A DNA stretch of 64,000 nt from NCBI RefSeq assembly GCF_900116105.1, contig NZ_FPAC01000001.1:2483135-2547134 (forward strand), written 5' to 3'. Within the stretch, counting starts at the first letter, position 1, and the number at the start of each line of letters is the position of its first letter. Under the pieces are notes generated by a model that saw only the letters and a list, made by a program, of their open reading frames with translations, was not told the DNA's origin and searched no databases. Below, one piece after another: positions 1 to 7,690 of the stretch. This DNA is from Paenibacillus sp. 453mf (lineage in GTDB: Bacteria > Bacillota > Bacilli > Paenibacillales > Paenibacillaceae). The translations under genes and the position numbers were made by a program.

Positions 1-260
1 GCCAAAAAACCGTAGCCAGGGTGAATTGCATCACATTCAGTTAATGTGGCTACGCTCATAATATTGGTTATGTTAAGGTAGCTGTCCTTTGATAAGGTCG
101 GACCGATACAATAAGCCTCATCAGCAAGTCTAACATGGAGTGCGTCACGATCCGGTTCTGAATAAACAGCCACCGTTGCAATACCCATTTCCCTGCAAGC
201 TCTAATAATCCGAACGGCGATTTCTCCGCGGTTTGCTACCAATATTTTTTGAAATTTCAT
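1..260 (-). CDS. accC: Biotin carboxylase subunit of acetyl-CoA carboxylase, N-terminal part (runs off the left edge)
   Basis: The reverse strand from the ATG at 260 reads [20 protein letters not shown] and continues as the biotin-carboxylase N-terminal fold, including the HPGYGFL segment at the window edge. About 86 codons are present; the rest lies outside the window. AccC carboxylates the biotin on AccB using ATP and bicarbonate in the first half of the acetyl-CoA carboxylase reaction of fatty-acid synthesis. It lies 71 bases downstream of accB in the same direction, the usual accBC operon. A GGAGGA ribosome site precedes the start. Family assignment is certain; completeness cannot be judged. 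Confidence 0.93.
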   Translation of the reverse strand, partial: MKFQKILVANRGEIAVRIIRACREMGIATVAVYSEPDRDALHVRLADEAYCIGPTLSKDSYLNITNIMSVATLTECDAIHPGYGFL

Positions 261-331
261 TAATACCACATCCTCCTTTGGAGCATTGACCTGTTCAAGC
301 TGCTTTTTATAGTCATTTCACCAACAGGAGC

Positions 332-814
332 TTACTCCGGTTTGACCAAGAACAAAGGCTGACCATACTCAACGAGCTGTCCATTCTGTACAAGAATTTC
401 AACAATCTCGCCTTTCACGTCAGCTTCAATTTCATTCATCAGCTTCATCGCTTCCACAATACAAACGGTAGTCTTCTCTGTTACCTTGCTGCCAACATTG
501 ACAAAAACGCCAGCTTCAGGCGAAGGTGCAGAGTAGAACGTACCGACCATCGGTGACACAATTTTATGTAAATTGCTGTTTGCAGTCGCTTGTTCCTGTA
601 CAGACGAAGAAGCCGGTGTTTCGATAGCTTGTGGCACGGGCTGAATCTGGTTCGTTACAGGATAAGCATTGACAGAAGCCGCAGCTTGGACAATTTCAGT
701 CTTGCCTGGTTTGCGAATGGTCAGTCTGGACCCTTCATTCTCAATTTCAAGCTCCTGTACGGAAGACTCGTCAATGACTTTAATTAATTCTTTGATTTCA
801 TTCAATTTAAACAT
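332..814 (-). CDS. accB: Biotin carboxyl carrier protein of acetyl-CoA carboxylase
   Basis: This 160-residue protein carries the biotin that shuttles carboxyl groups between AccC and the carboxyltransferase in fatty-acid synthesis. The C-terminal half (about 83-158) is a biotinyl/lipoyl domain with the motif EAMKLMNE; Lys124 is the predicted biotinylation site. Residues about 41-80 form a Pro/Ala/Gln-rich flexible linker, and the N-terminal 35 residues match the AccB dimerisation segment. Length is normal for the family. The start is supported by an AAGGAGTGA ribosome site. It is the first gene of accB-accC, separate from the spoIIIA operon upstream, which has its own terminator-like hairpin. 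Confidence 0.96.
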   Translation of the reverse strand: MFKLNEIKELIKVIDESSVQELEIENEGSRLTIRKPGKTEIVQAAASVNAYPVTNQIQPVPQAIETPASSSVQEQATANSNLHKIVSPMVGTFYSAPSPEAGVFVNVGSKVTEKTTVCIVEAMKLMNEIEADVKGEIVEILVQNGQLVEYGQPLFLVKPE

Positions 815-874
815 TTGTTATTTTCACTCCTTCGGCATACTGCCTTATTCACTCGGACAGTCATAACTTTATGT

Positions 875-899
875 ATTATATCACAAACGCTAAAAATGG
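875..899 (-). promoter_or_regulatory. Candidate sigma-A extended -10 promoter of accBC
   Basis: The minus strand carries TGATATAAT (a TATAAT box at 875-880 preceded by TGn). The region about 17 bases further upstream has only a weak -35 (TTTCCA-like). The predicted transcript starts near 868 and gives a leader of about 50 bases to accB. No computed score; assigned by eye. Confidence 0.55.
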
Positions 900-903
900 A
901 AAG

Positions 904-930
904 AGCCCAAGAATTAAGGGATTCTGGGCG
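904..930 (-). terminator. Hairpin after the spoIIIA operon
   Basis: An inverted repeat (GCCCA-GAAT against ATTC-TGGGC with one bulged base) lies 25 bases past the spoIIIAH stop. On the minus strand it is followed by a modest pyrimidine run (CTCTTTCC). Probably separates spoIIIAH from accB transcription. Confidence 0.5.
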
Positions 931-954
931 CTTCCCAACTTGCTTGCAGCTTAT

Positions 955-1695
955 TTATTCTTTGACATATTGAACGCTGACTTTGTCCTGTGTTACATCA
1001 AGCTCGCTGATGACCAGATCAACAATATTTACAGCGTCGATCGCCGCAAGCTTCTCACTGATGACAACTACCTTGTACTCATCTTCTTCCTCTTGAACAA
1101 TCGCGTTTGCATACTGCTGGGAGAGCTGTTCCTCAATACCTAGTATTTTCTCATTTTTTTCCTCTAATATACGCAGTTGCTCCAAAGCTTTTGCATTTTC
1201 TTCCGGTGTCTTTGTCGCGTCGGATGCCGCAGCCGTCAGTTCATTCTCAAGCTTGCTATTCTCTGAAGAACGTTCCCATTGATAATTTTCGAAAACAGTG
1301 ATTGCTGAATTCGCTTCATCTTGAGATTCCAGCTGGTTAAGCACATCCTCGTCAGTCTTGGCTTCCTCCGTTGTTGTGTCAGCATCTGTGCCTTCAGTGC
1401 TCGGTACGGACGCATCCGTTTGTTCACCACTTGCAGCTGATTCTTCCGCAGGATCTACCGGTGCTCCCATTTCGTCCGTCTGCTCACCTGTTGCTTGTTC
1501 TTCCGTTACAACTTCGTTCAATACAAATCCTTCCAGCGGATTTTGAGCAGAAGCTTCTTCGGCATTCCCCATCTGTCCGGACTCTGCTGTCTGATTGGAT
1601 GATCCTGAATCATCAGTGAATAAGTAATAAGCGGATAGAACAACCATCAGACTAAGCATCGATACGAGCCATATCGTTTGTCTTTTGTTTTTCAT
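955..1695 (-). CDS. spoIIIAH: Stage III sporulation protein AH (mother-cell half of the feeding-tube channel)
   Basis: Last gene of the eight-gene spoIIIA operon. SpoIIIAH sits in the outer forespore membrane and, by established knowledge from Bacillus, binds SpoIIQ across the intermembrane space and forms a ring related to YscJ/FliF. From the chosen ATG at 1695 (GGGAGG five bases upstream) the protein has 246 residues: a short basic N-terminus, one membrane segment at about 8-27, a long acidic Ser/Thr/Glu-rich linker (about 30-120) and a conserved C-terminal ring domain ending in VSVQYVKE. A longer frame to 1734 exists but lacks a good ribosome site. The long acidic linker is typical of Paenibacillus versions. 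Confidence 0.93.
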   Translation of the reverse strand: MKNKRQTIWLVSMLSLMVVLSAYYLFTDDSGSSNQTAESGQMGNAEEASAQNPLEGFVLNEVVTEEQATGEQTDEMGAPVDPAEESAASGEQTDASVPSTEGTDADTTTEEAKTDEDVLNQLESQDEANSAITVFENYQWERSSENSKLENELTAAASDATKTPEENAKALEQLRILEEKNEKILGIEEQLSQQYANAIVQEEEDEYKVVVISEKLAAIDAVNIVDLVISELDVTQDKVSVQYVKE

Positions 1696-1750
1696 TTTTG
1701 AATTCCTCCCACATTGGATCAAGATTAAGGTCAAGCATTAGATGTATACT

Positions 1751-2392
1751 TTATTGCTGTTTTCTAGGCACTACTGAAATTCTGTACGACGGAACGTTCA
1801 GACCTTTCTCCACTGCTTCCACGATAAGATCCTTAACAACTTTGTTCTCTGCACCCTTGGCAACAACGAGCACTCCTCGCACCTGAGGCTTGATCTTCTT
1901 CGTAATGATCGGTACCTCATCACCGGATTCGTTGTAAGTAACAATTTCACCGTTGCGGGTATATTGTGTGATATTCCTCTCTCCGCCATTTGCGTCGGTC
2001 TCCTCCGTATTTTGCTGAGAGTCCTGCATGTTACGTTGAACGATAATCTCTTCGGTAGAATCAATGGTCACCATAATATCCACGGTTCCCACACCAACGA
2101 TTTGCTCAAGGATTCCTTTCATTTTATCCTCAAACGATCTTTCGATCGTATCAAAAGGGGTGGCTTCATTAACGGCAGACTCAAAAGCTGACTGTACACT
2201 GGTCTCCTGCGGCGGTTCTCGTCCAACGTTCTCTGGTTCAATCTCTTTGACATTAACAAATGAACTGAGGATCACGATGGCAACGCCAATCAGACCCACA
2301 ATGATTAACCAGCGAAAAGTCTGTCCGCGCTTTGCCGTTCCATCCTCGCCTGATCCAAGCCATTTATTTACTTGATCTCTTAGCTTTCCCAT
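1751..2392 (-). CDS. spoIIIAG: Stage III sporulation protein AG
   Basis: A 213-residue single-pass protein (membrane helix at about 29-48) with a ring-building domain; in Bacillus SpoIIIAG forms the large mother-cell ring of the SpoIIIA-SpoIIQ complex that keeps the forespore alive after engulfment. The segment after residue 80, with the VGTVDIMVTIDS and VRGVLVVAKGAENK motifs and the basic end VPSYRISVVPRKQQ, is the recognisable family core. It sits 55 bases upstream of spoIIIAH and 36 downstream of spoIIIAF. The start has a GAGGTGAGAGA ribosome site. In Bacillus the AG-AH pair can also be transcribed from an internal sigma-G promoter; I could not pick one out here. Confidence 0.93.
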   Translation of the reverse strand: MGKLRDQVNKWLGSGEDGTAKRGQTFRWLIIVGLIGVAIVILSSFVNVKEIEPENVGREPPQETSVQSAFESAVNEATPFDTIERSFEDKMKGILEQIVGVGTVDIMVTIDSTEEIIVQRNMQDSQQNTEETDANGGERNITQYTRNGEIVTYNESGDEVPIITKKIKPQVRGVLVVAKGAENKVVKDLIVEAVEKGLNVPSYRISVVPRKQQ

Positions 2393-2428
2393 TCTCTCAC
2401 CTCGCTTATATCATCCTAAGTTCAAAAA

Positions 2429-3187
2429 TCAATTATCTGTAGAAGGAATAAGGACCCGAACCCGCTCAGGATTCACTTCCCATTCCTGTTCAAGCAGCTC
2501 TTCAATGAGGTTGATTTCTGTCGTTGTCATGGCCGAAATAACCTCGTCATCCGTAGTTGTTTCTTGGTCAGGCGTACTCATTGTCTCCGATGCATTCACT
2601 TGAATATCACTCGTCTCGACAGGCTGAATATAGATGGGTCCAAGCTCATTCGTCTCTTCTAGAGGATTTTGCTCCCCTGTATTGCCCTGCTGTCCTTGCT
2701 CTGCCTCCTGCTCCGAATAGGTCTCAGCAATGACGACTTCCACGCTTGTAATCCCTGTCTCCTCTGACTTCCTTCCGGATTTCTCAAGAGCTCCGAGCTG
2801 CACAGTAACAGACTTTACGGGCATCTGCGATTCCTGCTCAATCTGTGCCTTCATCTGATCCGCAACTTCGGCGGCTGCCCAGTTCATGGCACTCATTTCA
2901 TGCTGCTGTGTTAACTCTCTACCTTTGTCCATAATCTCGGCAAGTGTCATGTCCTGCTCCTCTGTAGAGCCTCCGCCCCAATCCGTTAAGGCGGCACTTA
3001 ATCTCTCATTTGATTCCCGGTTAAATAAATTGATGATCGGTGAAATCAGTGTAAGCAGAATAAGCAGACTCAGCACTAATTTTACATATCGTTCCATGGA
3101 TTTGTTCGGTAGAAGCATATCCACAAATGTGGAAAGAAGTACCACCAATATTATTTCCCTGAGCCATCCGCTGAGCCATTCCATCAT
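2429..3187 (-). CDS. spoIIIAF: Stage III sporulation protein AF
   Basis: A 252-residue membrane protein of the SpoIIIA complex. Two hydrophobic helices lie at the N-terminus (about 9-25 and 35-55), followed by a long acidic soluble domain whose last residues (EQEWEVNPERVRVLIPSTDN) match the conserved SpoIIIAF ending. The central part (about 150-215) is rich in Glu, Gln and Thr and looks disordered. The gene begins one or two bases after the spoIIIAE stop, with the ribosome site GAGGTGAGATG inside the end of spoIIIAE, so the two are translationally coupled. Role in the channel is known only in outline for the family. Confidence 0.92.
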   Translation of the reverse strand: MMEWLSGWLREIILVVLLSTFVDMLLPNKSMERYVKLVLSLLILLTLISPIINLFNRESNERLSAALTDWGGGSTEEQDMTLAEIMDKGRELTQQHEMSAMNWAAAEVADQMKAQIEQESQMPVKSVTVQLGALEKSGRKSEETGITSVEVVIAETYSEQEAEQGQQGNTGEQNPLEETNELGPIYIQPVETSDIQVNASETMSTPDQETTTDDEVISAMTTTEINLIEELLEQEWEVNPERVRVLIPSTDN

Positions 3188-3188
3188 C

Positions 3189-4382
3189 TCACCTCAACAT
3201 CACCGTCATATTTCCTGCTGTCAGCATAATCGTAATGGCCAGAAAGAACATGAGACTCACCGCCGCCAGAGCAGCGAATACGTAGATTAAGCTTTTACCT
3301 ATGGCCTGGAGGCATCCAACGATCGGAGTATCGCCAAGAGGCTGCATGATCGCTGCCGCTACGTTATAAATAAGTGCCAGTGTCAGAATCTTCAACGCTG
3401 GAAAAGCACATATGAACAAGATGATAATGACTCCCGCCAGTCCAATCGAGTTCTTCACGAGAAGCGAGGCAGAAATTACAGTATCCGTTGCATCGGCCAG
3501 CACCTTCCCCACGACAGGAACAAAATTGCCGGACACATATTTGGCAGCTCTAATCGTCACGCCATCGGCTACTGAGCTGGTAGCCCCCTGCACTGAGATG
3601 ACACCTAGAAAGATCGTCAGGACCACACCGAGTAATCCTACTCCGATCATGCGGAGCAGATTCGCCAGCTGCGTAAGCTTGAATTTGTCAGTTAATGAGC
3701 TGACCAGATGTAAAACCGCTGAGAAAAACAGCAGAGGAAACACAATTTTATAGATCACCATACTGATGGTGTGTATCATGAACACAATCAGTGGATGAGT
3801 AACAGATACGGTAATGATATTTCCCATGGAAGCCAGAAGCGCAAACAACAGAGGAATCATGGCAAGCATGAAGTCTATCATCTGATCGATCGCACCTTTT
3901 GCATACCCTATAGCAACGTTAAAGCTGTTGATCGAGATCACAACAATGACCATATAACAGATTGCATAAGCCACCTTGCTGATCGTGCTCTTCTCAAAAG
4001 CCGTCTGGAGAGTTTCTAGAATCATGCTCATAATGTTCAGCATAATAATGGTGACCAGCAGCTTTCCGTTAAACAAAATTTCATGGAGCAGAAATCTTCC
4101 GATAGCGGTAAATATATTTTTAAGGCTTAGTCCTTCTCCGCCGGGAAGAAGCATGTCCATGAAGGAGGGCAGCTGTCCCTCAGGAAAAAAACCGCCATAG
4201 TCATTAATTAGGGACTGCCAATATTTCTCGACCTGCTCAGTGGGCAGCTGTTCCAGTTGTTCTCCAGCCCAGTCCGTAACAGGTGAGCTTGCGAATACAT
4301 TCGTACCCAAGGCAAAGAAAAAACAGATGACAAATACGATAATGATTCGTTTATCCTGACGGTGATGGGTCTTGTTTATCAC
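3189..4382 (-). CDS. spoIIIAE: Stage III sporulation protein AE (polytopic membrane component)
   Basis: A 397-residue polytopic protein with an N-terminal signal-like helix (about 13-31) and roughly seven further hydrophobic helices from residue 110 to the end. The motif region FVPVVGKVLADATDTVISASLLVKN (quoted in parts: FVPVVGKVLAD, ATDTVISAS) is diagnostic. SpoIIIAE is the largest membrane subunit of the SpoIIIA channel and has been likened to ABC-type permeases, though its transported substrate is not settled. Translation begins at GTG 4382 after a GGAGG site. Gene order AD-AE-AF is the canonical one. Confidence 0.94.
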   Translation of the reverse strand: MINKTHHRQDKRIIIVFVICFFFALGTNVFASSPVTDWAGEQLEQLPTEQVEKYWQSLINDYGGFFPEGQLPSFMDMLLPGGEGLSLKNIFTAIGRFLLHEILFNGKLLVTIIMLNIMSMILETLQTAFEKSTISKVAYAICYMVIVVISINSFNVAIGYAKGAIDQMIDFMLAMIPLLFALLASMGNIITVSVTHPLIVFMIHTISMVIYKIVFPLLFFSAVLHLVSSLTDKFKLTQLANLLRMIGVGLLGVVLTIFLGVISVQGATSSVADGVTIRAAKYVSGNFVPVVGKVLADATDTVISASLLVKNSIGLAGVIIILFICAFPALKILTLALIYNVAAAIMQPLGDTPIVGCLQAIGKSLIYVFAALAAVSLMFFLAITIMLTAGNMTVMLR

Positions 4383-4405
4383 ATCCTTTATCCTCCGCCT
4401 CTATT

Positions 4406-4795
4406 TCAAACCGGCAGCAGCTTCATTACCGTTTCGATAATAATGCTGATAATCGGCACAGCGAGTACCAGAATCAACACCTTGCCGGCAAGCTCGATTT
4501 TTGAAGCAATGCTTTCCTGGCCTGCATCTCTTACAATCTGTGCTCCAAACTCTGCAATATAAGCAATGCCTATAATTTTGAGAATGGTCTTCAGATGCAC
4601 TTCATCCATTCCCGAGGATTCAGCCATTCGTTCCAGCACTCCGATGACGCTGCCAATCTTGCCAATAACGAACAGAAAGATAAGAATCCCGGCTGTGGTT
4701 GCAATCAGAAAAGCAAACATTGGCTTTTGCTCTTTAACAATCAAGATCAGGATGGTCGCGACTAGTCCAAGTCCTACGATTTGTATAATTTCCAT
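4406..4795 (-). CDS. spoIIIAD: Stage III sporulation protein AD
   Basis: A 129-residue protein made almost entirely of four hydrophobic helices. It belongs to the SpoIIIAC/SpoIIIAD family of small membrane subunits; the ERMAESSGMDEVHLKTILKIIGIAYI segment (in part ESSGMDEVHLKTILKIIG) is the recognisable conserved stretch before the third helix. It lies between spoIIIAC and spoIIIAE in the operon and starts after an AAAGGTGATC ribosome site. Function in the SpoIIIA transport complex follows from Bacillus genetics. Confidence 0.93.
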   Translation of the reverse strand: MEIIQIVGLGLVATILILIVKEQKPMFAFLIATTAGILIFLFVIGKIGSVIGVLERMAESSGMDEVHLKTILKIIGIAYIAEFGAQIVRDAGQESIASKIELAGKVLILVLAVPIISIIIETVMKLLPV

Positions 4796-4829
4796 GTTTT
4801 GATCACCTTTTGTTCACCTTAAGCCTGCT

Positions 4830-5033
4830 TTAATAGAACAAGAATATAGACTTGATCTCCTGAAGCAAATTGTCGAGCATGCGAACAACCATGAAGAGCA
4901 CAACGACAAATCCGATCACGGTAACCCAGTGTGCCATATCTTCTTTGCCCATTTGCTTGAGCACCGTATGGATCATCGCTATGATAATACCGATGCCTGC
5001 GATCTGAAATATTGCGTTTACTTCTAAATTCAT
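4830..5033 (-). CDS. spoIIIAC: Stage III sporulation protein AC
   Basis: A 67-residue protein with two membrane helices (about 8-24 and 38-58) joined by a short loop containing KQMGKEDMAHW, the conserved SpoIIIAC signature. Family length is 65-68 residues. The ribosome site GAGGTGCC precedes the ATG at 5033. A longer frame on the same strand at 4819-5046 is an out-of-frame shadow. Confidence 0.93.
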   Translation of the reverse strand: MNLEVNAIFQIAGIGIIIAMIHTVLKQMGKEDMAHWVTVIGFVVVLFMVVRMLDNLLQEIKSIFLFY

Positions 5034-5050
5034 TTGAGTATGGCACCTCG

Positions 5051-5569
5051 CTATAGGATCAGGATGACGATCAGCGCCCCGACCAGAAGTCCAAGACTGC
5101 GGCTCATCTTTTCATACTTTATTTGATCGTTTCGGGCCGATGATTCCTCATGATTCAGCTGCTGGATTGCAAGGGTGATATGTTTGTTCTGCTCTTCCCG
5201 GTCGCTCGTTCCAAGGCTGTAGCTGAGCTGACGAATCGCTTCTTTTTCCGGCTGCTTCATCGCCGTTCGGCTCCAGTAGCGATTCATCGCTTGCTGGAAG
5301 CTTTCTTGGGCTGACAGACCTTGTGAAGAATTCATATATTCGGCAGCAGAGATAAACAAACGTCCCAGCGGTTCACTTGCCTGATTGCCAATTTTGTTCA
5401 AGGCTTCTGCAAGCGGTCTGTAGCTGTAATTGATCTCTGTCAAGAGTCGCTGCAGCATCAATGTCAGCTCCCTGATCTGCTTCGGTCGTGATGCAAATTG
5501 ATTCGCCTGATAAAATCCTGCAAGTGTCCCTGACAATAAAATGAGGACGGAACCTACCAGCTTAAGCAT
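5051..5569 (-). CDS. spoIIIAB: Stage III sporulation protein AB
   Basis: A 172-residue membrane-anchored protein with a hydrophobic N-terminus (about 3-20), a helical central domain and a second hydrophobic helix at the C-terminus (about 155-172). This arrangement resembles the type II secretion protein GspF, as noted for the family. The start overlaps the end of spoIIIAA by eight bases and has an AGGAGG ribosome site, so the ATPase and this partner are probably made in fixed ratio. Confidence 0.93.
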   Translation of the reverse strand: MLKLVGSVLILLSGTLAGFYQANQFASRPKQIRELTLMLQRLLTEINYSYRPLAEALNKIGNQASEPLGRLFISAAEYMNSSQGLSAQESFQQAMNRYWSRTAMKQPEKEAIRQLSYSLGTSDREEQNKHITLAIQQLNHEESSARNDQIKYEKMSRSLGLLVGALIVILIL

Positions 5570-6548
5570 AAGTGCCTCCTGTGGTAATCCCTTGCTGATG
5601 CATGCCTTGATGATGCATACTCTTCTGCTTCGTATCGGAAATTTTGTACTGAAACCTTTTTCCTGTTCGATCTAGAATGACGATTAATTGGAAATAATCT
5701 TCGCTCATCAGCTCCTGCAACGCAGGTCTGCGTTTAAGCTCGGAAATATCTCTTCCATGGGCTGAAGCGATTATGGATATCCCTGCACCCAGTGCTTCCT
5801 TGATCGCCCCTGCGTCTTCCTCCCGTCCGATCTCATCCACGATGAGCACTTCCGGTGACATGGAGCGAATCAGCATCATCATCCCCTCAGCCTTCGGACA
5901 GGCATCCATCACATCAGTTCTTGGACCAACATCAAAAGTCGGGACCCCTTTATAGCTGCCTGCTATTTCTGAGCGCTCGTCCACAATGCCTACCTTAAAG
6001 CTCTTTCGTTCATTGCTTCCCGCACTGATCTGCCTTGACATATCGCGAAGGAGCGTTGTCTTTCCCTGCTGCGGAGGAGATAGGATAAGAGTATGCTTGA
6101 TTCGTAAGGACTGTCGGTCCAGAATGTGCGGCATCAGCCTGTCAGCTGCTCCTCTGATTTCCTTCGCAATTCGAATGTTGTACCCGCTAATATCTCTCAG
6201 ATGCTCAACCTTCCCTCCCTTTAAAACGGTTCTGCCAGCTAGTCCAATCCGGTGTCCTCCTGGAACCGTAATAAAGCCTTTTCTCAATTCTTCTTCCAAT
6301 GTATAAAGGGAATGGTTGCTGATCAGATCTAGAAAACGATAGGTGTCATCTCTTGAAGGCTTGTACGCTTCACTCGGATTTTTAGACGGCTTACCTTGTT
6401 TCGTAACGAAATAATGTTCGCCATTTGTATTGATCTCCATCGGTCTGCCTTCCCGAATTCTTATTTCTTCAAGCGTTTCTAGCAGCTGCTGAGGAATATA
6501 TTCCAATATTGTTTTTAATGGAGTCGGGAACAGGTCCAACCATTTCAT
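5562..6548 (-). CDS. spoIIIAA: Stage III sporulation protein AA (ATPase of the SpoIIIA complex)
   Basis: A 328-residue RecA-fold ATPase related to secretion ATPases. Walker A is at residues 157-165 (SPPQQGKTT) and Walker B at 234-239 (VLIVDE); VDERSEIAG and ASAHGRD are the other conserved family motifs. It is the first gene of the spoIIIA operon and probably powers the mother-cell-to-forespore channel. The ATG at 6548 follows AAGGGGGTG. The extreme C-terminus is His/Met/Gln-rich (HHQGMHQQG), which is not part of the usual domain. Confidence 0.95.
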   Translation of the reverse strand: MKWLDLFPTPLKTILEYIPQQLLETLEEIRIREGRPMEINTNGEHYFVTKQGKPSKNPSEAYKPSRDDTYRFLDLISNHSLYTLEEELRKGFITVPGGHRIGLAGRTVLKGGKVEHLRDISGYNIRIAKEIRGAADRLMPHILDRQSLRIKHTLILSPPQQGKTTLLRDMSRQISAGSNERKSFKVGIVDERSEIAGSYKGVPTFDVGPRTDVMDACPKAEGMMMLIRSMSPEVLIVDEIGREEDAGAIKEALGAGISIIASAHGRDISELKRRPALQELMSEDYFQLIVILDRTGKRFQYKISDTKQKSMHHQGMHQQGITTGGTYA

Positions 6549-6616
6549 ATAAGCACCCCCTTAACTCGTACACTTTTCTGAGAGCTACTCCGGTTCGTTT
6601 TTGTTGGTCTTAACCC

Positions 6617-6646
6617 ATATGTATGCCTGTATCTGTTTTTTATGAC
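6617..6646 (-). promoter_or_regulatory. Candidate sigma-E promoter of the spoIIIA operon
   Basis: On the minus strand, GTCATAA (6640-6646) is followed after 14 bases by CATACATAT (6617-6625). This fits the Bacillus sigma-E pattern (ATA-rich -35, CATACAnT -10, 14-base spacing) with one mismatch in the -10. The predicted start is about 60 bases upstream of spoIIIAA. Mother-cell sigma-E control of spoIIIA is established in Bacillus. The rest of the 317-base gap between spoIIIAA and comB shows no other clear feature. Confidence 0.7.
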
Positions 6647-6865
6647 GGGAATCTATCAATTTTTTATACATTAGTTAAGAGGAAAAATAGCACTGTCTAT
6701 ATCACCTCTATTAATCCGGGAGACATTCTTAGATCCACTGATATAAATAACGAGCAAGAGCTGAGACTCCATAGGCACCTGCCCTGTTCATTGTGCATAT
6801 GGTAAGTTAACAGACTCCCATTTCATTGACTGAGGTGGAAGAAGCGCGTAAGGGAGGTGATTTTT

Positions 6866-7603
6866 TTGCGCATTGATGTCGTTGCAAGTGTCAGTGAGAT
6901 AAGATCTGAAGATCTGGTACACCGAAGCGCCGTCGTTATTGATGTATTTCGAACTTCCAGCACCATCGTTACGGCGCTCGCCCACGGGGCAGCCTGTGTG
7001 ATTCCGGTTGAAACGGTGCCACAGGCCAAGCAGCTTCAATATGAAGATATGTTTCTTGGAGGGGAACGATTCTGCAAAAAAATAACGGGTTTTGATGCGG
7101 GCAACTCACCTTTGGAATATACGAAAGAATTGATACAAGGAAAAAATGTGATTCTGACGACGACAAATGGAACAAGAGCGTTAATAAAAGCCGCTAAAGC
7201 TCTAAACGTCTTCTCTGCATCCTTTCTCAATGCAAAGGCGTGCGCTGACGCTTTGGTTCATCTAGATCGCGATGTAGTACTATTATGTGCAGGAAGCCAG
7301 GATCGATTTGCCCTTGAGGATGGATTATGCGCCGGAATGCTTATTGATGATCTGAAACATATGACCCAGCAGCAGGTGCGTTCTAACGATCTCGGTATAA
7401 CGGTCCATCAAGCATACCTTCACAACAAAGATCAGCTGAAGAAGGTACTGTATGAAGGCAACGAAGCAAAACGTCTTATCAAGCAAGGCCATGCCTTGGA
7501 TGTGGATTACTGTTTGGAGACCAATATCTGCTCTATCGTGCCTGTACTTGAGAGCGACCAAGTGATCAGACCTTGGACAACAAAAAAAGATCTGCACAAT
7601 TAA
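6866..7603 (+). CDS. comB: 2-phosphosulfolactate phosphatase family protein (ComB)
   Basis: A 245-residue member of the ComB family, which hydrolyses 2-phosphosulfolactate in coenzyme M-type sulfonate metabolism; in sporulating Bacillota such enzymes have been linked to sulfolactate in spores, but the role here is inference. The early motif VVIDVFRTSSTIVTAL, the G-ERF segment, TTTNGTRAL and LLCAGSQDRFALEDGLCAG are family signatures. I chose TTG at 6866, five bases after AGGGAGGTGA; an in-frame GTG at 6857 lies inside that ribosome site. It stands alone, divergent from spoIIIA and convergent with aspartate kinase, whose terminator overlaps its last codons. Confidence 0.85.
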   Translation: MRIDVVASVSEIRSEDLVHRSAVVIDVFRTSSTIVTALAHGAACVIPVETVPQAKQLQYEDMFLGGERFCKKITGFDAGNSPLEYTKELIQGKNVILTTTNGTRALIKAAKALNVFSASFLNAKACADALVHLDRDVVLLCAGSQDRFALEDGLCAGMLIDDLKHMTQQQVRSNDLGITVHQAYLHNKDQLKKVLYEGNEAKRLIKQGHALDVDYCLETNICSIVPVLESDQVIRPWTTKKDLHN

Positions 7604-7615
7604 TGTGCAGATCTT
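7582..7615 (-). terminator. Terminator of aspartate kinase, overlapping the end of comB
   Basis: Perfect 12-base arms (7587-7598 and 7604-7615) flank a five-base loop. On the minus strand the stem is followed by seven T residues (7582-7588). The left arm and loop contain the last codons and the TAA stop of comB on the other strand. Confidence 0.85.
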
Positions 7616-7690
7616 CCAGGCTGTCCGATAAGTTCTTGACAGCTATTAATTAACATGTAACAAGTAAAACGTTGTGCTTCGCACACTTCG

